In this document: one piece after another, positions 1 to 7,692 of the stretch
Layout of the letters: every line of letters begins with the position of its first letter
Position numbering within the stretch: position 1 is the stretch's first letter
Origin: QHXW01 sp035297145
GTDB taxonomy: Bacteria > Acidobacteriota > Terriglobia > Bryobacterales > Bryobacteraceae
Assembly: GCA_035297145.1 (NCBI GenBank)
Contig: DATGZN010000041.1
Span: 1-64,000 of the forward strand
Direction of reading: 5' to 3'
DNA: 64,000 bases
The notes under the pieces: generated by a model
Seen by the model: only the letters and a program-made list of their open reading frames with translations
Told to the model about the DNA's origin: nothing
Databases searched by the model: none
Program-made: the position numbers and the translations under genes

Positions 1-1082
1 TTGAGCTGCATGTCGCCGGCTTCGCAGCGAATCTGGGCCACGATGTCGCAGAGCTGCGCCACGCCGGTGGCGCCCACGGGATGGCCCTTGGATTTCAGGC
101 CGCCACTCGCGTTGATCGGCTTTTCGCCATCGCGTGCGGTCGCGCCGGAAGTCTCGAACGGCCCGCCGCAGCCTTTGTCGATGAACCCCAAGTCCTCGAT
201 GGCCACGATCTCGGCAATCGTGAAGCAGTCGTGCACTTCCGCGAACTGAATGTCGCGCGGTGTGACTCCGGCCATCTCGTAAGCTTTTTGCGCAGCGCGC
301 CGCACCGCGGGAAACGTGGTGATGTCGGGCTTCTGGTCGAGCGCGACGAAATCCGACGCCTGGGCCACGCCCAGAATGCGGACCGGCTTATCGGTAAAGT
401 CGCGGGCGCGGTCGAGCGGCATCAGCAGCACTGCCGCGGCGCCGTCGCTGATCAGCGAGCAATCGTAGAGGTATAGCGGCTCGGCCACGGGGCGCGCGTT
501 GAGCGCCTGATCCATGGTGATCACCTTGCGCATGTGGGCATCGGGATTGAGCGCGCCATTGGCGTGATTCTTGACGGCGACCGCGGCGAGATCCTCGCGG
601 GTTGTTCCGTACTGATACATGTGACGGCGGGCGATCATAGCGAACAGCGACGGGAAGGTGGAACCGGCCTTGATCTCGCCGGAACAATCGCCTGCGCCTG
701 CCAGAATTTCGGTGACGCGCGCGGTGGGCTGCGAGGTCATCTTCTCGACGCCGGCGACCAGGACGCAATCGTACAGTCCGCTCGCCACCGCCGAAAACGC
801 GTGGAAAAATGCGGAGCCGCTGGAGGCGCAGGCGGCTTCGAAACGGGTGGCGGGAACGTCGCGGATGCCCAGGGCTGTGGAAATGTACGGTGCCAGGTGG
901 TTCTGGCCGACAAAAGATGGGCCTGCAAAGTTACCAAGGTAAAATGCTTCCACCTGCAACGGGCTAACATGCCCTTTTTTCAAGCACTTGTCACCAGCTT
1001 CGACTGCTAACGAGCGTAAATCGCGGTCGGCAAAGGCGCCGAACGGCGTTTTGCCGGCGGCCACTACCGCTACTGGTCTCAT
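1..1082 (-). CDS. Thiolase (acetyl-CoA acetyltransferase, SCP-x-like), 3' end cut by window
   Basis: A continuous reading frame runs from ATG at 1082 to the window edge, giving about 360 residues with no stop, so the C-terminus lies outside. The translation starts with a thiolase N-terminus (MRPVAVVAAGKTPFGAF) and carries the nucleophile Cys in FEAACASSGSAF near residue 86. It also has HDCFTIAE, the SCP-x/archaeal-type variant of the second catalytic motif, and KGHPVGATGVAQ with the catalytic His. Thiolases of this family condense or cleave acyl-CoA thioesters in the cytoplasm. Archaeal-type members often pair with a DUF35 OB-fold protein, which would lie beyond the edge. It is divergent from the sigma-factor gene. 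The substrate cannot be told from sequence. Confidence 0.88.
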   Translation of the reverse strand, partial: MRPVAVVAAGKTPFGAFADRDLRSLAVEAGDKCLKKGHVSPLQVEAFYLGNFAGPSFVGQNHLAPYISTALGIRDVPATRFEAACASSGSAFFHAFSAVASGLYDCVLVAGVEKMTSQPTARVTEILAGAGDCSGEIKAGSTFPSLFAMIARRHMYQYGTTREDLAAVAVKNHANGALNPDAHMRKVITMDQALNARPVAEPLYLYDCSLISDGAAAVLLMPLDRARDFTDKPVRILGVAQASDFVALDQKPDITTFPAVRRAAQKAYEMAGVTPRDIQFAEVHDCFTIAEIVAIEDLGFIDKGCGGPFETSGATARDGEKPINASGGLKSKGHPVGATGVAQLCDIVAQIRCEAGDMQL

Positions 1083-1173
1083 ATAATTAGCTTAGCGCGC
1101 AAAGTAACCTCCACGTTTGCCGTTCGCGAGCGTCATGCCTATTGTGGGCATGGGAAGCGTGTATAGCGAAGTC

Positions 1174-1698
1174 ATGAGCGAATTGGCGCCCCCGCCACTC
1201 GAGATCGTAGAGAGACAAAACCGGTTTGTCTCCGACAATCTGCGGCGTATTTTCCTGCAGATTTATCGCATTGTGGGAAACACGGCCGATGCTCAGGATC
1301 TCACTCAGGAAGCCTTCATCAAAGCCTTGCAACGGCAAGAGCAGCTCAAGGACGAAGAGAAGGCGACCCATTGGCTTTCGCGCATCGCAACCAACACTGC
1401 TATCGACTTTCTGCGGCGCCACGGCCGCGTGACGCATTGCGAAGTGGATGTGCACACGGTGAGTCCGGACGAATCGCCGGAGGATTTGCTGCTGCGATCG
1501 GAGCATCGTGACTATCTGGAAGACGGGCTGCGGCTGCTCACGGCGCGCGAGCGTGCGGCGCTAATGTTGCGCGATGTTGAGGGCTGCTCTGCCGAGGAAG
1601 TGGCGGAGCGGCTGGATTGCTCCAAGGCCACGGTGCGGTCGCATATTGCTAACGCCCGGATCAAGCTGCGGCGCTACATGGCCGGGAGGAAACGCTGA
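1174..1698 (+). CDS. ECF-type RNA polymerase sigma factor
   Basis: The protein has a sigma-70 region 2 segment (FLQIYRIVGNTADAQDLTQE, then WLSRIATNTAIDFLRR) and a C-terminal region 4 helix-turn-helix (LTARERAALMLRDVEG, EEVAERLDCSKATVRSHIAN). At about 174 residues it has ECF size. ATG at 1174 (MSELAPPP) is chosen because it lies close to the start of region 2; in-frame ATGs at 1117 and 1150 are alternatives. The stop at 1696-1698 is one base from the start of the next gene, a zinc-finger anti-sigma protein, so the two form a regulatory pair. The inducing signal is unknown. Confidence 0.88.
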   Translation: MSELAPPPLEIVERQNRFVSDNLRRIFLQIYRIVGNTADAQDLTQEAFIKALQRQEQLKDEEKATHWLSRIATNTAIDFLRRHGRVTHCEVDVHTVSPDESPEDLLLRSEHRDYLEDGLRLLTARERAALMLRDVEGCSAEEVAERLDCSKATVRSHIANARIKLRRYMAGRKR

Positions 1699-1699
1699 T

Positions 1700-2257
1700 A
1701 TGAGCAAGCATCCGAGTGAGGCGAATCTGGCGCTACTGGCGGGCGGTGAGCTGAGCGGCTGGCGGCGGTGGAGCGTCGCGCGGCACGTGGCTGGATGCGA
1801 TCAATGCCAGCACGAGGTGGCGGAGTTCTCTACGCTGCGTGAGGAAGTGCGCGTGATGGCGGAGATGCCGCAGCTTTCGTGGAACAGTCTGGCGGCGGAG
1901 ATGCGGGCGAATGTCCGGTTGGGACTGGAAGCAGGCCAGTGCGTCACGGAGCGTCCAGCGGTGCACGGTGCGTTCAGCCTGCGCGCAATGGTCGCGTGCG
2001 GCAGCCTGGCGATGCTGCTGGTGGTGGGCTTTTTGATTGAACAGCCGGCGCCGCGAGCCAAAGAATCCAAAGTCGCCGAGGCGGTGCTCGAAACGAACGG
2101 CTCGGGAATCCAGGTGACCGAGGGCAGCCAATCCATGATGCTGCTGAACGTGGGCTCCCGCGATGTGCAGTATCAGGCGGGCGGCAGCGCCATGGGCGCA
2201 CGCTACGTGAATTCGGATACCGGCCAGGTGACCATCAACAATGTCTATGTGCAGTAA
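1700..2257 (+). CDS. Membrane anti-sigma factor with HxxxCxxC zinc finger
   Basis: The start at 1700 is set by a strong ribosome binding site (GGGAGGA at 1684-1690) and by immediate succession to the sigma-factor stop. The 185-residue product has the anti-sigma zinc-finger pattern ARHVAGCDQCQHEV (His, then CxxC) near residue 30. One membrane segment follows (MVACGSLAMLLVVGFLIEQ, about residues 98-116), then a periplasmic tail of about 70 residues. Family knowledge: such ZAS proteins hold the ECF sigma factor at the membrane until a signal releases it. The last 17 bases overlap the next gene, so the three are probably co-translated. Confidence 0.8.
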   Translation: MSKHPSEANLALLAGGELSGWRRWSVARHVAGCDQCQHEVAEFSTLREEVRVMAEMPQLSWNSLAAEMRANVRLGLEAGQCVTERPAVHGAFSLRAMVACGSLAMLLVVGFLIEQPAPRAKESKVAEAVLETNGSGIQVTEGSQSMMLLNVGSRDVQYQAGGSAMGARYVNSDTGQVTINNVYVQ

Positions 2258-3371
2258 AGTTGCGGCAGCGGCGTTTGTTGGCGCGATGGCGCTTTGTGGG
2301 CAGGACGTCCCTCTGGATCTGCACAGCTCCATCGACATCAAATTACCGCCGGATTCTCCCGTCGCTTTGCTGAATACCAATGTGCGCGATTCCGGCGCCT
2401 CGCAGCGCGGCGGGGCCATGGTGATCGATCTGCACATGGCTCTTTCGCTGCGGAACTCCGATTCACGCACGATCCGTGGCATCACACTGCTGGTGACAGC
2501 GCAGGAAGTAACGCCGGGCGGAAAAGCGTCGGTCACCGTGCCCAGCCTGAACGTGGCATCCGGTGAGGCGTTTCCCGTGCGCATCGATCTGCGTCTGTTG
2601 CGGCCCTTGCAGGCGGGAGCGGGCCCACTGGTTCAGGTCAGCCTGGACGGCGTGTTGTTCGCGGGATTCGATTTCTATGGCCCCAACCGGTTGAACTCGC
2701 GGCGTTCGATGACGGTGTGGGAAATGGAGGCGGAGCGCGACCGCCAGTATTTCAAGTCTGTTCTGGCTTCGACCGGCCCTGAGGCACTGAAGCGTGAGAT
2801 GCTGGATTCGCTGGCGCGTCAGCAGGAGCGCCCACGGATTGATGTGCGGCTGTCGCGCGGCGGCCGCTCCGTCACTTCTGCAGCCGAACCGGAGCGCATG
2901 GCGCGGTTCGCGTTTCTCAAGATGCCGGATGCGCCGGTGGAAGCGATCGATGGCTGGGCGGAAGTAGCCGGCAACGAAGCGCGCACACCGACCATTCAGG
3001 TGCAGAATCGCTCGTCGCGGCCGGTGCGCTATGTCGAGATCGGATGGATCGTAAAGGACCGGGAGGGTCACGAGTTTCTGGCGGGCTCGGTGCCGGCGGC
3101 GGAGGGCGACCTTTTGCTACCGCCGGGAAAAACAGGCCGCGTGCTGCAGGATACAGCGCTTCGCTTTTCACGGAGTGCGGGTGAACCGGTCGCCATTGCC
3201 AGCATGACGGGCTTTGTCAGCAACGTGGAGTTCGCCAATGGCCGCGTGTGGGTGCCGAGCCGCGCCTCGCTGCCGCGGATGGCGCCGCCTTCGCCCGAGG
3301 AGCAGCGCCTCGCGGATCTTTATCGCACGAAAGGGCTGGCCGCGGTGGTAGAGGAGCTGAGGAAGTATTAG
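2241..3371 (+). CDS. Secreted protein of unknown function, third gene of the sigma operon
   Basis: A 376-residue protein starts with a signal peptide (SKVAAAAFVGAMALCGQDV). It has no motif I recognise. The middle looks like two beta-rich domains: one around residues 25-150, and one around 235-340 whose wording resembles Ig-like or FxLYD-type domains (VRYVEIGWIVKDREGHEF). It overlaps the anti-sigma gene by 17 bases and so belongs to the same operon. It may be the extracytoplasmic effector or sensor partner of the ECF pathway; this is inference from position. It ends tail-to-tail with the next minus-strand gene, the stop codons overlapping. Confidence 0.6.
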   Translation: MSMCSKVAAAAFVGAMALCGQDVPLDLHSSIDIKLPPDSPVALLNTNVRDSGASQRGGAMVIDLHMALSLRNSDSRTIRGITLLVTAQEVTPGGKASVTVPSLNVASGEAFPVRIDLRLLRPLQAGAGPLVQVSLDGVLFAGFDFYGPNRLNSRRSMTVWEMEAERDRQYFKSVLASTGPEALKREMLDSLARQQERPRIDVRLSRGGRSVTSAAEPERMARFAFLKMPDAPVEAIDGWAEVAGNEARTPTIQVQNRSSRPVRYVEIGWIVKDREGHEFLAGSVPAAEGDLLLPPGKTGRVLQDTALRFSRSAGEPVAIASMTGFVSNVEFANGRVWVPSRASLPRMAPPSPEEQRLADLYRTKGLAAVVEELRKY

Positions 3372-4021
3372 GGCCGCATTCGCTCAGTACCTAGGGGAGC
3401 GTGTTCGGTGAGCCGTTGTGCCGCAAGCACTAGATCCTGGAAAGCCCGCGCGCTGAAGAGCGAGTGTGAAGCTGCGCCGCTCTGTATCTGAGGAACAACC
3501 CGATTAAGCCCATGGAAGATTTTGCTGATTTCTGATACTGTAGGCTGGCGCTGCTCTCGTACTAAGCAGTTACAGATCTCCCGAAATACTCCTTTTGGCT
3601 TTCCACCGTGAACGTACGGATCGCTGCCGGCGAGATCGCTCAATGACTTGGAGAGCCGGCGCTTCTTCGCCTCAAAAACAAACCAGGTGCCCGGACCGCC
3701 CAGTCTCTCGTTACATACGGCCAGCCCGAGCTCAAACGGCATGTTAAAACGGGGTGTAGGCGGGCTCTTCAGGTCCAGCTCCACGCGCGACAAGTCGTGA
3801 AATGAATATCCGCAGGATGTAATCAAGTCGAGGATCCTGTCCAAACGCCCTCTCCCACCAGGTATTTCTAATGTTGCTCTCGGGACGAGTCCAAATGCGG
3901 TGAGGGCCGTTACGTAGGCCAGAAAGAGATCTCGGAACTCGTCATCGTAAGGGATGTTGAGAAATGCGTGCTGCGGGTTGACAACCGCGTTCTTAAGACT
4001 TGGCGCCCTTGTAGAATGCAC
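3368..4021 (-). CDS. TIR/nucleoside-deoxyribosyltransferase-like protein of unknown function
   Basis: A 217-residue protein opens with HAFLNIPYDDEFRDLFLAYV after a short variable lead. It continues with LDRILDLITSCGYSFHDLSR and RFNMPFELGLAV. A beta-strand followed by YDDEF, a later SxxxHDLS strand and a PFELG helix resemble the flavodoxin-like core of TIR and nucleoside 2-deoxyribosyltransferase-type proteins, in which a helix Glu is catalytic. The resemblance is by eye only. From memory this is a recurrent family of hypothetical proteins. It overlaps the upstream small HTH-like gene by 29 bases, implying coupled expression. A defence or NAD-consuming role is possible but unproven. Confidence 0.6.
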   Translation of the reverse strand: MHSTRAPSLKNAVVNPQHAFLNIPYDDEFRDLFLAYVTALTAFGLVPRATLEIPGGRGRLDRILDLITSCGYSFHDLSRVELDLKSPPTPRFNMPFELGLAVCNERLGGPGTWFVFEAKKRRLSKSLSDLAGSDPYVHGGKPKGVFREICNCLVREQRQPTVSEISKIFHGLNRVVPQIQSGAASHSLFSARAFQDLVLAAQRLTEHAPLGTERMRP

Positions 4022-4196
4022 GTTTTGGTGCTGCTCGCTTTTTTCTCGTCTTATGAGCTATCACACCATTGACCGAATCGGCAAGACGCACGATTTCCTT
4101 CACACGAGATGGCGGAACTCCGAACAGCCGTGCGGTCTCCTCAACTGAGGGGTAGGGACTATCGAGCTTGACGGGGCCGTTCATGTCTATATCCAC
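3993..4196 (-). CDS. Small HTH-like basic protein paired with the TIR-like gene
   Basis: A 67-residue protein begins with GTG at 4196, or ATG at 4184 in the same frame. It contains VEETARLFGVPPSRVKEIV, which reads as a helix-turn-helix or MerR/DnaA-like recognition motif, and ends in a very basic tail (RKKRAAPKRAFYKG). It starts three bases after the stop of the ferredoxin-MBL gene and its last 29 bases overlap the TIR-like gene. The three therefore look like one transcription unit. It may be a DNA-binding regulator or partner of the downstream protein. Function is not established. Confidence 0.5.
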   Translation of the reverse strand: MDIDMNGPVKLDSPYPSVEETARLFGVPPSRVKEIVRLADSVNGVIAHKTRKKRAAPKRAFYKGAKS

Positions 4197-4199
4197 AGT

Positions 4200-5087
4200 C
4201 TACACCCAACGTGGTCTACTGATTGCGCCGTTCATTCTTCCAGCCAGATCCGTCAATTGGCCTCGCATCTCTTCCACCGGCAGCTTGACTCGTTCCCCGT
4301 GCCCCGGTAGCACCCACTCGAATCTGAATTGCTTCAGCGCGGCCATAGACCGCGTTTGCTCTTCCCATGAGTACCAGCAGACGTCGCGGCCGGCGTTGAG
4401 ACTGCGCAGTGTGCGGCTCCACCAGAGATGATCGCCTGTGAACAGAAAGCGGTTTTCGAGCAGCAGGCACGTGTGGCCACGAGTGTGGCCGGGAGTGGGA
4501 ATGGCCCAGAAACCGGGTGCGAGTTCCACGGAGTCCATCCCGTCGATCACGAGTTCGGCGGAAGGCTGGGCGGATAATTCCTTGCGGTGAATGATGCGGC
4601 GGCTCGCGAAGCGCGCGGCGTACTTCTCGGCTTCGGCGACGTCGTCGCGATGCGTCAGGAAAATATGCGCGATGCCCCCGAGCTTTTCGAAGCGATCGAC
4701 GAGATGCGGCAGAAATTTCGGAGAGTCGATGAGCCAGTTGCCCTCCGGACGCACGACGAAGTAGCTGTTCCCGCCGAAGGACTTCGGGGAATTGAAACCG
4801 CAGTAATACACGCCGCCTTCGAGGAGCAACGGAAAATCCGCCTTGGCTTCACGGGCGCGGCCGGGATCGAGCGTGCCGATCGAACCCGTAGGACATGCGA
4901 GCAAAGCACGGGATGCACTGCGAACGGCATCAGGGGTCGGAGGCTGTGCATGAACGAACGAGTACTCGCCCGCATCGGCGAAAACCTCGGGAGCGAGCTG
5001 GCGGCAAGTATCGCAGTCGATGCAGGTTTCGTCGACGAAGAAGTCGCCCGGAACATTCTCGGCCACGCTGCGGCGGCGATCGGCCAT
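4200..5087 (-). CDS. Ferredoxin-domain MBL-fold metallohydrolase
   Basis: The N-terminal 70 residues are a single-cluster 4Fe-4S ferredoxin domain: ETCIDCDTCRQLAPEVF, followed by a fourth Cys in ALLACPTGSIG. From about residue 90 there is a metallo-beta-lactamase fold with THRDDVAEAEKYA (a HxxxD variant of HxHxDH), TPGHTRGH, FTGDHLW and VLPGHGE. The fusion of a ferredoxin domain to an MBL hydrolase occurs in several bacterial families of unknown substrate. The standard HxHxDH motif is reduced, so metal binding may differ. It is divergent from the adenosine-specific kinase operon and lies just upstream of the HTH-like/TIR-like pair. Confidence 0.82.
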   Translation of the reverse strand: MADRRRSVAENVPGDFFVDETCIDCDTCRQLAPEVFADAGEYSFVHAQPPTPDAVRSASRALLACPTGSIGTLDPGRAREAKADFPLLLEGGVYYCGFNSPKSFGGNSYFVVRPEGNWLIDSPKFLPHLVDRFEKLGGIAHIFLTHRDDVAEAEKYAARFASRRIIHRKELSAQPSAELVIDGMDSVELAPGFWAIPTPGHTRGHTCLLLENRFLFTGDHLWWSRTLRSLNAGRDVCWYSWEEQTRSMAALKQFRFEWVLPGHGERVKLPVEEMRGQLTDLAGRMNGAISRPRWV

Positions 5088-5124
5088 CCTTCGATGGTCG
5101 CACGTTGTATCCTAGATATTTCTC

Positions 5125-5607
5125 ATGGAGCTGAAATCCGTCCCCCTCGAAATTCCCGACGGCGGGAATATCATCCTAGGCCAGACGCACTTCATCAAGA
5201 GTGTCGAAGATCTCTATGAAGCCCTGGTGAACACGGTCCCGCAAATGAAATTCGGTGTGGCGTTTAACGAGGCTTCGGGGCCATGCCTCACGCGTGTGGA
5301 CGGCAACGATGAGGCGCTCACAACTCTTGCGGCGCGCAATGCCACGGCGCTGGGCGCGGGCCATATTTTCGTCATCGCCATGCGCGATGGCTATCCGATC
5401 AACGTACTGGGGCGGATCAAAGACGTTCCGGAAGTCTGCTCCATTTTCTGCGCCACGGCCAACCCGGTGACGGTGATTGTGGCGGAAAATGAGCAGGGGC
5501 GCGGCGTTGTGGGTGTGATCGACGGCGCTTCTCCCAAGGGCGTCGAGACCGCTGAAGAAGCGGCGCGGCGGCGCGACTTCCTGCGCAAAATAGGCTACAA
5601 GCGCTGA
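5125..5607 (+). CDS. Adenosine-specific kinase (DUF355/PF04008 family)
   Basis: The 160-residue protein matches from end to end the small family called adenosine-specific kinase: FGVAFNEASGPCLTRVDGND, then NATALGAGHIFVIAMRDGYP, NVLGRIKDVPEVCSIFCAT and GRGVVGVIDGASPKGVE. The function rests on structural and biochemical work on an archaeal member; the physiological reaction in bacteria is not well settled. It is the first gene of a three-gene operon in which each stop and start share a TGATG overlap, so translation is likely coupled to the epimerase-like and DHDPS-family genes. Confidence 0.82.
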   Translation: MELKSVPLEIPDGGNIILGQTHFIKSVEDLYEALVNTVPQMKFGVAFNEASGPCLTRVDGNDEALTTLAARNATALGAGHIFVIAMRDGYPINVLGRIKDVPEVCSIFCATANPVTVIVAENEQGRGVVGVIDGASPKGVETAEEAARRRDFLRKIGYKR

Positions 5608-6626
5608 TGATCGCCAGCGAGCAGCAACTCGAGGATTTGCTCTCCGAGCCTTCGCAGGCCGACACACGCGCCGTGGCCGAGATGCTGGGCGACCTGGTGA
5701 TTCTCGGCGTCGGCGGCAAGATGGGGCCCAGCTTGGCCAAGCGAGCTAAGCGCGCATGCGAGCGAGCCAAGTTTCCCAAGCGCATCATCGGTGTGGCGCG
5801 TTTTTCCGATCCCGCGCTGCGGCAGGATCTCGAATCCGCCGGGGTCGAGACGGCTAGCGTGGATCTGCTGGCGCCGGGTGCGCTGGCGTCCCTTCCCGAC
5901 GCTCCCAACGTGCTCTTCATGGCGGCGCGCAAATTTGGATCGACGGGTGCGGAGCATCTCACCTGGGCGATGAACACGCTGCTGCCCGCCCTGGTGGCAG
6001 ACCGCTATGCGGCATCGCGCATCGTGGCTTTTTCGACGGGGAATGTGTACCCGCTGGTTCCCCTGGCGCAGGGCGGGGCGACCGAGGATATGACGCCCGG
6101 ACCAGTCGGCGAGTACGCGCAATCCGCCCTGGGCCGCGAGCGCGTGTTCCAGTTTTTTTCCGAGCGGAACCGCACGCCGATCACGCTGTTGCGGTTGAAT
6201 TACGCGATCGATCTTCGCTATGGCGTACTGCTGGATATCGGACAGAAAGTCTTCGAACGGCAGCCGATCGACGTGACCATGGGACACGTCAACGTGATCT
6301 GGCAAGGCGACGCGAACTCCATCGCGCTGCGCTCGTTCGGATTGGCGCAATCGCCGCCCCTGATTCTCAACGTAACCGGGCCGGAGACGGTGCCGGTACG
6401 CTGGATCGCGCGCCGTTTCGGTGAGCGTCTCGGCGTGGAGCCGATTTTGGAGGGCGCTGAATCCGGCACGGCCCTGCTGAGCAATGCGGCCCGCTGTCAC
6501 AGACAGTTTGGCTATCCATCGGTCACGATCGAACAGATGATTGAGTGGGTGGCCGATTGGATAGGCATGGGCGGGGCGACGCTGGCCAAGCCCACACACT
6601 TCGAGCGCCGGGATGGCCGGTTCTGA
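5607..6626 (+). CDS. NAD(P)-dependent epimerase/dehydratase-like protein
   Basis: This is an extended short-chain dehydrogenase fold with the dinucleotide-binding motif GVGGKMG near residue 34, a second strand ending VDLLAPG, and FSTGNVYPLVP typical of NAD-dependent epimerases. The usual YxxxK catalytic pair is not obvious; the corresponding segment is EYAQSALGRERVF, with no Lys four residues after the Tyr. The enzyme may use another residue or have a binding role. It overlaps the preceding gene by one base and the next gene by one base. Together with the DHDPS-family aldolase it suggests catabolism of a sugar acid or similar compound, by inference from context. Confidence 0.72.
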   Translation: MIASEQQLEDLLSEPSQADTRAVAEMLGDLVILGVGGKMGPSLAKRAKRACERAKFPKRIIGVARFSDPALRQDLESAGVETASVDLLAPGALASLPDAPNVLFMAARKFGSTGAEHLTWAMNTLLPALVADRYAASRIVAFSTGNVYPLVPLAQGGATEDMTPGPVGEYAQSALGRERVFQFFSERNRTPITLLRLNYAIDLRYGVLLDIGQKVFERQPIDVTMGHVNVIWQGDANSIALRSFGLAQSPPLILNVTGPETVPVRWIARRFGERLGVEPILEGAESGTALLSNAARCHRQFGYPSVTIEQMIEWVADWIGMGGATLAKPTHFERRDGRF

Positions 6627-7645
6627 TGGCGCAGCCGGAGAACTGGCGCGACAAGCTACGGCGCGGCGTGGTGATTCCCGCGCATCCACTGGCTCTCAAC
6701 GCCAATCGCAAGCTGGATGAGCGGCGCCAACGCGCTCTCACGCGTTACTACCTGGCTTCGGGCGCCGGAGGCGTAGCCGTGGGCGTACACACCACGCAGT
6801 TCGAGATTCGCGATCCGCGCGTGAGCCTGTACGAGCCGGTGCTGAGGCTGGCGATGGAAGAGATGCGCTCTACCGATACCATTCGGATCGCCGGCATCGT
6901 GGGTCCGACGGCGCAGGCGGTAAAGGAAGCGGAACTGGCGGTGAGTTGCGGTTATCATGCCGGCTTGCTGAGTTTGGCAGCCTTGCGCCAGGCCAGTGTT
7001 GCGGAGCTTGTGGAGCACACGCGCGCTGTTGCCTCGGTGATTCCGGTGTTCGGTTTCTATTTGCAACCCGCCGTGGGCGGGCGTGTTCTGCCGTATGCAT
7101 TCTGGCGCGAATTCGCCGAGATCGAAAATGTTGTCGCGATCAAGATGGCGCCGTTTAATCGCTATCAAACGCTGGACGTGGTGCGCGCGGTGGCGGAATC
7201 AGGGCGCGCGGGAGACATCGCGCTCTATACCGGCAACGATGACAACATTGTGATCGACCTGCTCACGCCGTTCCAGTTCGCCGGACGGACCATGCGTATC
7301 GTGGGCGGGCTTCTGGGGCACTGGGCGGTGTGGACGCGCCGGGCGGTCGAACTCCAGGAGCGGATTCACAACGAGCCGGAGTGTCCGGGTTGGCTGACCC
7401 GGGCGATAGAGGTCACCGATTCCAATGCGGCGTTTTTCGATACGGCAAACCAGTTCGCCGGTTGTATCGCAGGCCTCCACGAAGTGCTGCGGCGCCAAGG
7501 CCTGCTGGAGGGCCGCTGGTGTCTGAATCCCTCCGAAGACCTCTCACCCGGCCAGATGGAAGAGATCGGGCGGGTTTACAGGGCCTATCCGCACCTCAAC
7601 GACGATGAATTTGTGCGCCAGAATCTGGACGCCTGGCTGACGTAA
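6626..7645 (+). CDS. Dihydrodipicolinate synthase/N-acetylneuraminate lyase family protein
   Basis: The start at 6626 (MAQPENW) shares a TGATG overlap with the upstream stop. The 339-residue protein has a TIM-barrel aldolase pattern: VVIPAHPLALNANRKLDERR at the N-terminus, then GVAVGVHTTQ, VIPVFGFYLQP and VVAIKMAPFNRY, where the Lys is the expected Schiff-base residue. Members of this superfamily cleave or form C-C bonds of 2-keto acids. The usual GTTGE motif is changed to GVHTTQ, so the substrate is not pyruvate/ASA by default. It is the last gene of the kinase/epimerase/aldolase operon. Confidence 0.78.
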   Translation: MAQPENWRDKLRRGVVIPAHPLALNANRKLDERRQRALTRYYLASGAGGVAVGVHTTQFEIRDPRVSLYEPVLRLAMEEMRSTDTIRIAGIVGPTAQAVKEAELAVSCGYHAGLLSLAALRQASVAELVEHTRAVASVIPVFGFYLQPAVGGRVLPYAFWREFAEIENVVAIKMAPFNRYQTLDVVRAVAESGRAGDIALYTGNDDNIVIDLLTPFQFAGRTMRIVGGLLGHWAVWTRRAVELQERIHNEPECPGWLTRAIEVTDSNAAFFDTANQFAGCIAGLHEVLRRQGLLEGRWCLNPSEDLSPGQMEEIGRVYRAYPHLNDDEFVRQNLDAWLT

Positions 7646-7692
7646 CGAAAGCCTGCCGCCTGGCGTCCTATACTCGATCCTGGGAGACGTGC

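Noticed and set aside
1..476. Two short plus-strand open frames at the left edge
   Set aside because: Both are antisense to the thiolase, which is supported by all catalytic motifs on the minus strand.
5595..6689. A 364-codon minus-strand open frame
   Set aside because: Antisense to the coupled epimerase-like and DHDPS-family genes; composition is Arg/His-rich and no family is recognisable.
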